Assembly: GCA_003439945.1 (NCBI GenBank)
Contig: QVRM01004007.1
Coordinates: 744,001 to 808,000 of the forward strand
Source: Dermanyssus gallinae
Lineage: Eukaryota; Arthropoda; Arachnida; Mesostigmata; Dermanyssidae
Direction: 5' to 3'
DNA length: 64,000 nucleotides
Shown here: piece by piece, positions 10,108 through 22,049 of the stretch
Numbering within the stretch: the stretch's first letter is position 1
How the letters are laid out: every line of letters starts with the position of its first letter
The notes under the pieces: generated by a model
The model's input: the letters and a program-made list of their open reading frames with translations, nothing else
Database searches by the model: none
What the model was told of the DNA's origin: nothing
Position numbers and translations under genes: made by a program

Positions 10108-10555
10108 CTACCAGTCGAGCTTATCCTCGAGGCAGCCCCTCATTGTGCCCATTATTGCTGCCGCATTGCCGCGTTGAACTGCCAGCGATAGTCGCTGAAG
10201 TAGAAACTCAAGTACTCTTTTTTCCCCTGTCGCCAGTTCAATTTGTTTGCCAATCTTCTGTAAAAGCGACCATGCCTCAGGGTCGGGCCCCCCGAGTGTC
10301 TCGAATACTAGCGGCACGAAAATAAACTCGTTGGCGAGCTGGGCATATTTGTTGGTCTTTAGACGCTCAGCGTTGCGTGCTGTGGAGCCAGCGGAAGATG
10401 CACTGGCCTCCAGGTTCGACGGGGCGAGCGTGTCGGTGATAGTCGCATCCCAAACAAGCGCCTTTTCCCTTTCAAAGGGGATAAGGGTTGGACCGTCTGG
10501 TCTCTTTCCATCGCTTCTCAGGAGGCCGGCGGGCTCTCGGATGCACAATATATGT
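10108..10555 (-). pseudogene. RT-associated C-terminal domain with PD-(D/E)XK-like pattern (orphan fragment)
   Basis: The minus-strand frame reads EPAGLLRSDGKRPDGPTLIP, then ALVWDATITDTLAPS. An Ala/Ser-rich helix, NKYAQLAN, FVPLVFETLGGPDPEA and RLSLAVQRGNAAAIMGT follow, before a stop. The RPDG...VWDAT spacing resembles the PD...(D/E)-x-K core of restriction-like nucleases. From memory, this domain recurs in many invertebrate genomes, often behind a reverse transcriptase; I cannot name the element family. No RT is next to it here. The upstream (N-terminal) side runs into an AT-rich stretch and the (TA)n array at 10641. A second, more degenerate copy is at 27645-27900. Confidence 0.6.
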
Positions 10556-10637
10556 ATATGCATGTATATATACTCATTCATTTATTTAAGTGTAGCAAAA
10601 TATACATTTGTGATGTAAGAACGTGTGCACAGCCCGG

Positions 10638-10640
<3 letters not shown>

Positions 10641-10677
<37 letters not shown>

Positions 10678-10690
10678 GAGAGAGAGAGAG
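10641..10690. repeat. (TA)n followed by (GA)n
   Basis: A TA run at 10641-10672 followed by GA repeats at 10677-10690. Confidence 0.95.
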
Positions 10691-12478
10691 TTAACTTAGT
10701 CTTAGTCAACTTAGGTCGAAGCCTCACTGACTAACGTTATTTTAGGGCAGTAGCCTACCTTAAGCTGTTTCCAAACGTAATAAATGCGTAAAAAAATTAC
10801 AAACACAAGGGGGAAACTAGCAGGTGTAAGAATTTTAGGCCATATGAAACTTCGCTGAGGCTAGGCACAACAAACATTTCCGCTGCATATTGAGGTTTCT
10901 CTCAAAGAATATCTCAGTGGTGTGGAAGCTACTTGTTTTACGTTAGCTTTTGTTGTAAATGTACGGTAATTACTAAGCAGTCTAAAATACTTGGTATATT
11001 GACAAAGCTCTGGTATGTAACATACTCTCTCTCTTCCACTCATTAGGGCAAGCTCTTCTAATGTACTAGGATACCAGCAATTAGAGGACCCAGCATGCTA
11101 GAACTAAGATCAGCGGGAAACCAAAGCCTCTTAAATTAAGTTCTCCAATTTTCAAGATATATTTGTAGATAGATTTTTGCCTTTACCTTGCTTAAAGATA
11201 GGTTAACATTATACTTTTTATAGTTTATTGGTTACGAGTAACCTAGCTTACAGCTAACACTATTATATACTGACGTGGGATAACCATGCATAACAACTTT
11301 TTTGCACGTGCAGATAACGATGACAATGAATATAATACTGTCTATTATTTTAATAAAGGTAAAATGTATTGCATCTATGCGTATAGGTATATAGTGGGCC
11401 GTAACGTAGGGCATTGCCTTTTAGAAACTATAGTACTCCATGCATTTCTGGCAAGACATCTCCTGCGGTTGTGGCCGGCCCACCTGCAAATACATCCCAT
11501 TGACGCCAGACTTATGCTATACGCATTGTGTGTTAACCTAGATTGTCTCTCTCTCTCTGTGAATCACACATAGTCCAAGTGGGGAAACTATCAAAACAGA
11601 CGGGACCATGCGGGTGGGTAACAACAACACTACTACATAGCGGCCAGACCGGAACAGCAGGACCAGGCAATACGAACGGGCGTTTTACGCGCGGTCGTAA
11701 AAGCAAATGGGGTTTGATATTGGTGCTGTACGAGTCATCTGGGTGTTGTTTCATTTCCGTCCGTTGTTGCGGTACAACTTCTACTAATAAAACGGCGATA
11801 ACTACTGTCGCAGCCGTCGTTGTTGCCAGCGCTCCATACAGTCACAGCATTGACAATAAGTTGCTCCTCCTGAACAGGTTTGCTGCTGTGTTCGCACACA
11901 TAGTCGTGTGACATCCATAAGGCTGCTACAGGACATGTTACACATCCTCCAGATCATCATAACTATGCTAGTTACGCCTATAGCGACATTTTCCGTCTAA
12001 AATAAATAATGTAGCATCCTAGATGTACAAATATCTAGGTGATATTAGACAATGGTCTCACGGGGTTCCCGTGGTAACATTAAGTACGTGGCGACCAAGG
12101 TGCGACGGGTCCCAACAATCCAGCTGCATGACGGTCAACTGGCAAGAATCTATTGTCCCTGAAAGTGGTCGACCACATGCCGCTGTCCTCACCGAAGAGG
12201 TGGCACGAGAGAGAGCACGAGAAACTACCTGGTTGTCATAACGCAGCCTAAGACAGATACAGAAGCTTCCACTACTCTACTGAGATTTGAACCTTTCTTG
12301 TTTCCCTGAAACACAAATTTCGATATAATTTATATCGCATGAATTTCTTGCAATACGTTAAAGGATGGTATATTGTCTTCACTTTTGACACTTCTTTCAC
12401 TAGGTGCCTCACTGGGACAAGTAGTCATCGACCGTCAGGTCGCCAAGATGTTGGTGCATGATTACGACGATAATCGGC
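10691..12478. other. Anonymous DNA, no gene recognised
   Basis: An open frame of 122 codons at 11543-11911 (+) has no recognisable domain and is probably non-coding. Nothing else here is convincing. Confidence 0.5.
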
Positions 12479-13074
12479 AATAACATCGACTAGTGCCAGG
12501 CATGGGAGGAGGCCAGAACCGGAGCGATAAGACACATTCGCGAGAAATGGTCCAGAGCGGGAATAACCCACCCTGAAGTTCAAGACCCTCTACGAAACTG
12601 TCTGAAATGTTTCGTGGAGTACATCCTGGGTTCGGCCCAAGCATGGGAACTGGGAGCGGAAATAGCACAGGAGGTGCTAAAGACAAAGCACATAAAATGC
12701 ACGGAAAGGCAGAATCCTTTTGAAGCCAGCACGGCTGAAGAAAGCGCAACTTTGAATCAAACGGGTTTGCAAGGGCTAGGACAAAGTGCGCCTGACAGGT
12801 GGGGGAACCCGTGAGCGACCCCGGCCAATTGATCCAATAGGGCACTCGCCACTTCTCCTGATGGCTCATAGCACTGTTTTATGGAGACCTGGGCCATCAG
12901 AGAGTGAAGCTTAAGGGGGGAGGTGCGTTTAGTGGGTATGGGTCTCAGCGGCGTAACATCCATCCGCTGGGGTCGAGTCCCACACAGCTCGAGATGGAAA
13001 CCGAATTTTTCTACTCGTAGCAGTAGTGCGTAACTGCATTTAACCTTTCTCCACAAAAAAAATAACATCGACTA
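12479..13074 (+). mobile_element. 5'-truncated LINE (R1-type 3' end) with perfect 14-bp target duplication
   Basis: AATAACATCGACTA occurs at 12479-12492 and again at 13061-13074, exactly bracketing a 568-bp insert that ends in a short poly(A) run. Such a duplication plus poly(A) is the signature of target-primed reverse transcription. The insert has an open frame (12495-12814) and a 3'UTR. The 3'UTR carries the R1-type pair TTTAGTGGGTATGGGT and GAGTCCCACACAGCTCGAG (12917-12993). Confidence 0.88.
12495..12814 (+). pseudogene. C-terminal tail of a LINE ORF2
   Basis: The frame is open from the truncation point: CQAWEEARTGAIRHIREKW ... KCFVEYILGSAQAWELGAEI ... APDRWGNP, about 106 codons to a stop. 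I recognise no catalytic motif. Its position directly before an R1-type 3'UTR, inside a clear retrotransposition product, identifies it as the end of ORF2, beyond the reverse transcriptase. Confidence 0.6.
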
Positions 13075-13557
13075 AACCGGCCTGATCGATTATACGGCTA
13101 CCACCTAGTATGTGGAAGGCACTACAGGGAGGACGTGCACGATGTACCTATTGTACACAGCTTAGCTTATGCACGCCATGCATTCCCTTGCTAGCCACTC
13201 CAGTATAAATACGTGAAAGGGTCTTGTTTCCATTGGCCTCAAGCCGACTGTAGGCTTAAAACTTGTCGAGAGACATACAATACAGCCTCTTAGCCGTTTT
13301 TGGAATGTATAAAAAGCCCTTTTCATCTAAGTAATGGAGCACTTTTTAGACCGGATAAAGTTCGCTTCTGTAAAATAACGCCGAATTATCCACAAGCAAT
13401 AGCTTTTAGTTAATGTTGTGCTCCATTTTTTTTATCGCAGCGGGAGAATGACAGCTTTCAGACATAGCGAACCTCTTAGTAAGTGGAAGCGAAGAACGCC
13501 CGCCAGCAGTCACAAATGGCTTGAAACTTGCCGTAAATAATGTATTTTAATTATCTC

Positions 13558-13612
<55 letters not shown>

Positions 13613-15248
13613 TTTTACAGTACAGTGATTCTATTATTACAAAAAGGGTGTATGTAAAATGCACTGTAAAATATTATATTGTGATGTGCCATAACTGTTT
13701 GAAAAACAATCATGCTCAAATTGTTGGGTTTCAATTTTTAAAACAGTTGAGTTTGTGCCTTGAGGACCTAGCGGGAAACCTTTCGGAGTTTGTAGAGAAG
13801 AAGCCACTCACTCATTAGTACTAATGTGTTCAGAATAAGCATAGGGAATGATTATTTTGCGTTTATGAACGTTGTCCGTTCTTACAGTACGTGGCCTAGT
13901 CTGTAGCAGGGTTTAGTAGATCCTTGTGGTCTAAATTCACGTTGAGCTTGATCGGTGAAGTAGCTTAAAGCGAGGCTTGCTTTCGTGTGTAAAAAGCATT
14001 TTCCTGAAGATGCGACAGAATGTGGAACCTTGCAAAAAGTGAGACACATGACTAACATAAAATACAACCTGCAATGCATGTCTTAAAGTAAGAATAATTT
14101 TTAACGTGAAACACAGACGCTTTTTGCAGATGAAACGCTTAAGGGTCCTATGACCAATCGCGCCTGTTAGACTCGACGAAGTCAAAGCTTAGAATACTAT
14201 AGGCTGCAAAACTGACCTTTTTCAGCAAAGTTTCGTTTTCCATAACTGTGTCAAACGATACCGTCGCCATCACTCTTGTATCCAAGATCTCTGTGCTAAC
14301 GCAATCGCAGCCGCAGACTCTTCATCAAAATGTCAAACTCGTACCTACCGTCCTCTCCCTCGTAAAGTGCACTTTAGAAGGAAGCTAGTTATACTAATAG
14401 AATAAACTATGGATTGGTAAAAAGAACAATAAAAATACACAAAGTCGTGGGACTCTTATCGGAGTATACTTGCGGCAAATGCCACACATAACTGTTCAGG
14501 ATCGTGGCACTAAACTGCAATGTTGCTCACTAGGTGACAACTTTCAAACACCTTAATAATGCCTTTTTCTTGAATCTGTTAAAGAACAAACCCTGCGCAT
14601 AGAAATAATTTACTATAAACATATAGTTAGGCAATATTTTATGGTAAAATATTTATAAGTGCTATCTCAACGACCACTAATAGCGTTTAACGCGAGATGA
14701 CACTAGAAAGAACCTCCTCTGGAGAAATGATGAAGTTGCACCATTCGTTGCCGTTCCCAGCTTAAACTTAAGTCTCTGTGAAACGAAGGCTTGTCATGGA
14801 TGGCATGGTTTGCGAGGTAATTTAAGCTGATTTGCGGCCCTGCCATCTATTCCTGCGTAGCATTTTACAGCAATTTTCCTGCCAGATGCATGCACTCCCA
14901 AGAATATATTTATTATAGTTACTATTTATAATAAAACGTTTGCCTAGAAGTATTGTGTCTAGTTTTCGCGTTTATTGATGTTCCGAATACAACAAATCTA
15001 TATACGCTTTGTTACTAAAGGATGGTTTATAGTTTCGTTACTTCCCATGTGCAAATTTTGCATGTAGACTAAAGCGATATTCTTGCTAATTATTTCTCTG
15101 AAAAAATGTCTTCTTGGGTAGACATCATTATGCTCAAAACGTTTGATGCTGTTTATCAAGTGACATTATTCTATATACTATCATTTTTAGTCAATCTTGT
15201 GCTTTGGTTGGCAGACTACATAGAATACGTCTGCTTTGATAAAACGGC
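13075..15248. other. AT-rich DNA with a (TA)n array at 13563-13608, no gene seen
   Basis: A perfect TA run of about 46 bases lies at 13563-13608. Short open frames near 13.9-14.2 kb overlap on one strand and look random. Confidence 0.55.
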
Positions 15249-15563
15249 TCATTCAAAACTGAAATTCGTCATTAGACAAGTTTGCTCTATTGAGACAACC
15301 AGATATGTTTTGGTAAACAGCTCCACTGCTACATATAACACCATTAGTGTTATAATGTTAACGCTGCTTTTCAGTACCTCCAGGCTTTCAGCAAATGTAA
15401 TACTGAGTACATCAGCTCGGAGATTATAGTAGCCTTTAATGGGCTTCCGAAGGCTTTGAAGCGCCGTATTGTCTCGATAAAATACTACCCTATGTCCTTC
15501 TGCGATAGCACCTGTACGCCCTGCTAAAAATGACCGCTCGAGAGCGGTTGCGTTAGCAAGCAA
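15249..15563 (-). pseudogene. Possible LTR-retrotransposon RNase H fragment
   Basis: The minus-strand frame contains GHRVVFYRDNTALQSLRKP, which resembles the RNase H strand carrying a catalytic Asp in Ty3/Gypsy polyproteins (pattern ..TDH.AL..L..). No other Gypsy motif was found around it, so the call is weak. It could also be a chance open frame. Confidence 0.3.
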
Positions 15564-15959
15564 CCTCTAGTCTTGCTTCTAGATATGAACAAGCATAAAT
15601 ATGCGAATGCATACGTCCTCCGCTGGTTGTAATACTGCTAAACGGTTGGTTATAAGGGAAACAACGCGTGCACGTGTATTCGCACAGTGTATGCTAGGTA
15701 TAAATTAGTAGGTAGGAACTACATACTACACATAACTCATGCTGGACTTTTTCAGCGTAAGCTGAATTGAGTCAGCTATGTGAGCACTTTCTGCTGAATC
15801 ATATGGTAAGTATTACACCCAAACAGAGGGGAACATTAGTCCCTTGTCCTTTATACGCTTGCAAGCTACTACGTTGGTCTACTACAGGCTAGGGGCAGTC
15901 GAAGAGCTTCGGGGTTCGATGAGGAGGCCCATCGGATTAGAAGGCCTGACCACGGCAGC

Positions 15960-16636
15960 GGCGGCCCTGCAGAAACCCCGTCATACCCCGTGGCCAGGTT
16001 GAGACGTCATACACCAAGACAACGTCCTCACGGGCGGCTTCGATCGAGGCGCTATGCTTCCGCACCCGCGCCCGGCAGTCCGCGTCCTTGCGTTTGCTGA
16101 GGACTTTCACTTCATCGTCCAGACTCGGACACAGCTACCAGAGCGGCGTGCGAGGCAATCTCTAACGTCGCTCACTGCGTGCGGAATGCTAAGAAAATGT
16201 TCCGCTATTCACTTGAATCGTGCAGCACGGGCGAAAGCAGCGTGCCTCTGTTAAGTTTCATTAAGAGTAACATTAAAGACGCTGGGGGTGGAACTATCCA
16301 GCGTGTGCAAGCCAATACAGAAGTATCTGCCCCATTGGTAAGAAGATACAAGCATTTTAATAACAGACACAAGATTAAGCCCATGGCAAATAACCGCCGC
16401 ACTACGCTTGCCCCAGACCTACGGGGAAGACGTTAGTCATAAGTAGACTTCTTCTCTTCCCTCCAATTGTTTGAAGTAGTTGCATAGGCCGGTTCGGTGG
16501 GGAACTAGGGAGGCGACTTATGTTTAGTGGGTTGGAGCCACACATTACCGGCCCAGGCTTACAGACGGGCTTCATGTTGTGTTGTACGTATGCGAGAATT
16601 GCACTTTGCAACTACTCCTATAAATAAAAAAAAACA
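15960..16636 (+). mobile_element. Degenerate R1-clade LINE relic with 3'UTR and poly(A)
   Basis: A plus-strand relic. The RT motif C region (VRVLAFAEDFHFIV, 16081-16122; the catalytic pair DD has become ED) is followed by ARQSLTSLT and, after a frameshift, KKMFRYSLE. The interval then skips to a 3'UTR with TTTAGTGGGTTGGAGCCACA (16519-16538) and a nine-A tail at 16627-16635. Much of the thumb and C-terminus is missing. GC content is higher than the flanks. The upstream limit is approximate. Confidence 0.6.
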
Positions 16637-17092
16637 TGGTAATTAGTTCCCATAATTTAATGCCACAACGAGTATGTTAATCTATTCACATAATTGAATG
16701 TCGCTTCTCGGATCGCCTTCTGATGCTAAAGGTTCTACCCCCTCCATCGCTGCAATTGGTGAGTGCGTAACCGATTTTAACTAAGTCTTCTATATTTACG
16801 TATTTCATTGATCATATTATATAGTGGATATAAATTGCTATCTCTTATAACATCTATATCTAAATCATAGTTGAATTTCCTTTTGCTGGCACTGTAGCTA
16901 CTAATTGCGCCAGGATATAACGATAAGTGTACAAATGCGCAAACTTGTATCAAACCCATCGATTATCAATAATCATAAAAGTTTTCAAATATGCAATTAA
17001 AATTCTGCTTGCCTGCGGAAGACAAGGCAACGTGACCGTCGCAGACCGATATCCTGAGCGATGCAGATGGAACAAAATGCCTTGTTTTAACA
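16637..17092. other. AT-rich DNA, no gene seen
   Basis: I see nothing recognisable between the LINE relic and the Tc1 element. Confidence 0.5.
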
Positions 17093-17280
17093 TAAAGTGC
17101 GTTGCAAAAAATTAGCAACACATGTTTTTTGTGATAATTTTGGTTTGATTTGTTAATTTCGTCTCAATCTCACAATCGGTTCATACAAAAAAATAAAAAT
17201 TGTGAAAAAACAGTGTTGCAAAATAATAGCAACAATAACGCCTTACAGCGTATTCAATTCTTAGCAGGGCTGTATGACTT

Positions 17281-17309
17281 ATTTGAGTCATACAATGTAT
17301 GACTCAAAT
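17281..17309. repeat. 13-bp inverted repeat inside the Tc1 element
   Basis: ATTTGAGTCATAC at 17281-17293 and GTATGACTCAAAT at 17297-17309, with a 3-base loop, lie just beyond the transposase stop. They may act as a transcript end or simply be noise. Confidence 0.7.
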
Positions 17310-17335
17310 ATTCTACATAAACTACATATTCTATT

Positions 17336-18343
17336 TTAGAAACGGGTTTTTCGTCCCTTCATCTGAATCAAATCGTAAACTCGGTCTTTCATGGAGTTAA
17401 TGAGCTGTTGTAAGTGCGAAAGTGGAATATTAGTCCATGCTTGCTGGACAGCTTCTTTGAGGTCCGACAAATTATCATATTGTCGACCATTTGCGTAAAT
17501 CTGCTTCACCAAATGTCTCCAAAGATTTTCGATGGGATTCAGGTCTGGACTCAATGCCGGCCAGTCAAAAAGTGGCACTCCTTGTTCTTGAAAAAAGGCT
17601 ATAGTGCTAGCCGAGGTATGAAACGTGGCGTTGTCTTGTTGAAAAACTGCGTCAAGTCCCCCAATTCTTCTGAAATGGGCTTCTAACTGGGAACCGACGA
17701 TACGCTGGTACTTGTCGGAATTGTTTAGGCCCACAATCGCGACTAGATCAGACATCCCATTATATCCAAACGCGCCCCAATATTTCACAGAGCCACCACC
17801 GGTCACACGTTTCGAGAACCATTTAGGTTCCTTCCGTAAGTCGTGCCAATAGTACTGACAGCCGTCAGGGCCATCGAGATTAAATTTCTTTTCATCTGAG
17901 AAGACGATGTTTTTCCACTCGTTATTCTAAGTTTGGTATCTATGCGAAAATTCACGCCGTGCGACAATGTGCTTCGGTTGCAGTCGCGGCATAAGCTTCC
18001 TTTTCGCGTATCGCACGTTTTTGTCAGAACTTAACACTCGGAACACTGTGGATCGGTGCACTGGCACTCCCAAAGTAGTCCTGATCCTGAAAGAAGACAT
18101 TTGGTCATGAGTAGCCAACTGTATTATCCTACGCCGTTCTCGAATAGTCAAAACGGGCTTACGCCCACTGTTAGATCTGCACCTTTGGTTCACTCCAGGG
18201 TGTAAGAACCTGCTGATGGTGCTCTTATGCCGTCCTAATCTGGTTGCTATAGCAGTTACTGTATGACCGAGCTTAGCATATGCCTCAATTCTCGTCTTTT
18301 CGTTATCCGAGGGATCCTTTGTTCCGCTGTTAGTTCGGCACAA
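17336..18343 (-). pseudogene. Tc1 transposase, one in-frame stop
   Basis: Starts MCRTNSGTKDP; the frame stays open for 335 codons apart from TAG at 17927-17929 (codon 139). Residues 1-120 hold the paired-like DNA-binding region: helix-turn-helix LGHTVTAIATRLGRHKSTIS, a basic linker (NSGRKPVLT), then a second HTH (SSFRIRTTLGV). The DDE domain has Asp in FSDEKKF, Asp in FQQDNATFH and Glu in LNPIENLW, with exactly 34 residues between the last two (DD34E, the Tc1 signature). Length is normal for the family. The enzyme would cut and paste the element at TA sites; with the stop it is presumably inactive unless read through. Confidence 0.92.
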
Positions 18344-18677
18344 CGACTGAGCTGTAGAATATTTTGCAGCTATAGTATGATTGATTTAGCTAGACAATAT
18401 TCCTGACATTTGATTCCCGGGATCGAATATCAGCTGTAGCATCGATTATCCTTTACAAATAAGAGCTGTGTTGTTAGCATGTTATTGTTGCTAATATTTT
18501 GCAACACTGTTTTTTCACACTTTTTTATTTTTTGTATGAAGCGATTGTGTGATTGCAACGAAATTAACACCATACTCGTGTTTCGTCATGTACATCATGT
18601 CCTTAAAACGTTTAAACAAATCAAACCGAAATTATCACCAAAAAACATGTGTTGCTAATTTTTTTCAACGCACTTTA

Positions 18678-20109
18678 ATATTTTACTTCTCGTTTGAATC
18701 ATGGGGACTCGTATCGTGCTTGATATAGGCCGTCGATAAGTCCCTACCGGCGTGAAGGCCACAAGCTTGTGGCGTTGTCCTTTGTGTCTCATTGGTCAAT
18801 TTAGATGACCCTAAGCTCTGCTTGTAACTGCTCTATAGGGACGGAACTGACTAGATAATCCGTTTGATTCTAGCTATTGCATTTTGCTTGTTTGGGCATA
18901 TTAATAACAGGCGCTTCGAAATCAACGTAAATATATATATATACATATAGTACTTTTGCCCTTATGCTTGGAATGGCGTTTGCATAATTTTTTAAACGTT
19001 ATCGGCAACGTTCTCATAACCGGAAAATCTTCACGTCTTCTGTGGTTAGCCAGTTGGAATTTTTCGCCGCTTCAAGTCGGTTGCTGAATTAACCCTTCTT
19101 TTATTATTTGGATGCAGTCCTATCCTAGTGCCCGACCCACGACTGTCCTCCTTTCTATTGCTGCCAACCTATAATGCCATCTCCATGGGTATGCGCGTTC
19201 TAAGCCAGGTTCCTTCTTAAAGTTATCTAATTTGTCTAGACTTTATATCATCTGCGTTTTGGTCTGTGACAAAAACCTCGATGACTGTCGCCCCAGCGCT
19301 GTATTTGAAGGTAAATAGACCCGTCCCACTAACCAGCATCATATTCCTATAATTATGTAAACAAACGCTTCAGTTTCTTATGAGTTGCCTTTGTTTATCA
19401 CCATGTTGAAATTACCCTCTAAAATAGCGTTTATGCACCATGCTTAATACAATTTGATAAATCCGAGCAAATTTCGTTGATTTTCTTACTCGATCAGCCT
19501 TTGGAGGCTGACAATATGGTATTGCCCGGTTAAGGCTTCATCTTGGGGCGTTTTGTAATGTTCTTGAACTTAATAATAACAAATCAACTCGGACCGCCAA
19601 CTGAAGTTTGCGAAAGTGACGTGAATGATTTAATACAGTGTGCACATGATGATGATCAGCTGTTCAAGAAAATGTATGGGTTTCCTACAGAGCAACTTGT
19701 AGACCAGTTAATTCCGTTCAAACGTAAGCATGCTCTTTGTATATTGTTGGGTTAATTTCTTTCATTGTTTTGTCGTGGACAGCTTGTGCGCAGGGCCATG
19801 GCGAAATGACTGTCCAAATGAAGAGCTGCGACGTCGACGCGACGCGCAAGACAGAACGTGATCCGAACACGGTGGGCCTTAACTCATAATTGGGTGTAAT
19901 GTATCCTCAGGTTTTTGCTGACGGCATTTGGGCTCCCGAGAATGCACCATTGGATACAAATGTTGCACCTAAGAGATAACCCGTAGACTGCGACACTTGT
20001 GCAACCCGAGGCGATATACTATGCCTTCTTCTGGAATCCGCCAATACGTTAAATGCAAAGCTTAGGCTAGAAGAGAGAAGTTGCGCGCTGATATTTACTG
20101 AGAACGTTG
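18678..20109. other. AT-rich DNA, no gene recognised
   Basis: A plus-strand open frame at 19543-19755 (70 codons, with VNDLIQCAHDDDQLF) cannot be assigned and may be chance. A short TA run lies at 18930-18943. Confidence 0.5.
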
Positions 20110-20132
20110 GTTGTATTAACTCCCGTAAATAA

Positions 20133-20650
20133 ATGGTCCCAGATAGAGTAAAGGCTTGCTTTGTCAAACGTATATTGGGACTGCCTGAAAACGCATCTTC
20201 CACACTAGGCTTAGAACTGTGCGGAGAGAGAACACTTACGGAAGACTTGGTTCTCAACAAGGTCCCATTCAACACAGAAGCATTGGACTCCTACCAATCA
20301 TTCAGAGAATCAAGAAACATACAGTTTGCCATTGAAAACTACACTGATGGCCCAGCATTTTGTTTTAATAAATGGAAAGGAAACCGCCAACGGAATCGCA
20401 CAATTGTGTGCCGAACGACATGGCACGTATACCACCATTTTATGTGCATGAAGCCAAATTGTTTTACCATTGAAGATTGCGTATGTAGTTTTTGTGGACA
20501 GTCCGATATTGGGCGGTACCACATGCTTGTATGTAAGGAAATTGTTGAAACCTCCCTAACAGCCAGAGTTGATTATATAATGTCAGACCACACTGTTGTA
20601 TTGTGACTGTAACTACCAATTCTATGGTGAATAAATCATGAATGAATGAA
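20133..20650 (+). mobile_element. 3' end of a LINE: ORF2 C-terminus and tandem-repeat tail
   Basis: The frame 20133-20606 begins VPDRVKACFVKRILGLPENA and contains LTEDLVLN. It ends with a CSFCGQSDIGRYHMLVC motif of the C-x2-C...H...C type found at the C-terminus of CR1/L2/RTE-like ORF2 proteins. After the stop there is AATAAATCATGAATGAATGA, a short tandem repeat tail rather than poly(A), as is common for CR1/L2-type LINEs. No RT motifs precede it, so the copy is strongly 5'-truncated. Confidence 0.65.
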
Positions 20651-21850
20651 TAAATGGGATGATCAATCAGTCTATATGGCAAAAAGCTGCCTCTTTTACT
20701 CTTTGTCTGAGATATGTGTTAACCCAAGGATACGTTCTGATCTCTTAGCGCTTTGATAACTTTCTTGTATTTTCGAAGTAAAGTCGAACCAGGTACAGAT
20801 TTAGTGATAGTGCATCAAGTATTCTCGAAACCTTCCAAAAATATGTCTAGTTATGTATCAGCCGAGGTCTGACAACTCTCTTTTGTATGCGATCACATCT
20901 TCAAAATAAGAACCTACGCCATACGTCAGGTCTTTTGTACTCTACGTGAATACCGCTCGGCAACATGCTAACGATGACTCGCTGCCCAACAAATACGTTT
21001 CCTGGACAATGTGTACAACAGAAGATAGTGGTGGAACCCCGCTTGTCAAACATAGACAGGCACTATCCCATGTTGTCTACTGCAGACACTCAAGGCAATG
21101 GCGCGCTGGTTGACGTGGTCTAATGGGCCGGCAAGGACGCAAGTCCCAACGGAGCAGAGCCAGCTGCGGTCGGGTCATTTGGCAGCCGCATTTTTGCCCT
21201 CGACCTTTTCCCGTCACTACAGGTTACCAGTCTCATTCCCGTCTCCCCTTATCATATTCCATTAAGCGTATATTCTCACGTGTCATATCGCTTCGGCCGT
21301 CCTTCCTATATATATACACACATATATATATATATATATATACACAAAGGAGGCGTATTCCGTGTAGTATTCGTTGCGCATGCTTTGTGTCGGTCAGCCT
21401 GCAGCCTGCGTTGAAAACAGCGCATGAATTTCGAGAACAACTAGCAATCTTTTTTACACCCTATTATGAGTTAACTAAATCTATGTATAATAATCATATA
21501 TACAAAACTAGCAATTTAGTAGTATTTAAGTTGTATGCAGCGCATGCGCCTCATTTGAAGCCTATGATCTTTTATTTGTGTAGGAAATGCTGCAACTGTT
21601 ACTGCAGATGCTAACTAAATTATGGCGTCGCCTTTACTTTATATACCGTATAATGCTTAGTTATACACTCAAAAACAAGTTTTAAAAGATACATTTGGAG
21701 CAATCATCTAACGCTGTTTTTGAGCTTTCCTACACAAGGTATACTTTACCGCAAACTCACGTATTTAGGTACCGGATATATCAGCGAGAGCGCTACAGTA
21801 GTGCATTTTAGCTCACGCATAAGCTATATCGCTGGCTATTACATAAATGT

Positions 21851-21852
<2 letters not shown>
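20651..21852. other. Anonymous DNA with a small TA/CA repeat at 21307-21343
   Basis: No coding sequence or RNA gene recognised. The open frame at 21123-21614 (+) crosses the microsatellite and shows no domain. Confidence 0.5.

Positions 21853-21926
<74 letters not shown>
21853..21926. repeat. (TA)n microsatellite, 74 bp
   Basis: One of the longest uninterrupted AT runs in the window, about 125 bp before the R2-like fragment. Confidence 0.97.
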
Positions 21927-21928
<2 letters not shown>

Positions 21929-22049
21929 AGACCGCTACACAAGAGACCGATTACTGATCTCAACAACTACACTTCCTGTTCGTTGGGGAACGCTTTAAAA
22001 AGCACACAAAACGCCCTTTGTACATTACTGGATTAAGAGTATGTCCTAC

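Larger units (their letters stand above)
17095..18675 (-). mobile_element. Complete Tc1-type DNA transposon (1,581 bp, IR/DR ends, TA target duplication)
   Basis: Ends are AAGTGCGTTG on the left and its complement on the right, flanked by TA at 17093-17094 and 18676-18677. The long inverted repeats have two arms each. On the left, GTTGCAAAAAATTAGCAACA (17101-17120) recurs as an 18/20 direct repeat at 17215-17234; on the right the matching pairs are at 18487-18506 and 18651-18670. Such IR/DR ends are known in some Tc1 elements and serve as two transposase binding sites per end. The single ORF is on the minus strand and carries one nonsense codon. Confidence 0.93.

Noticed and set aside
11543..11911. 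A 122-codon single-exon gene
   Set aside because: No similarity I recognise, low-complexity stretches, no supporting promoter.
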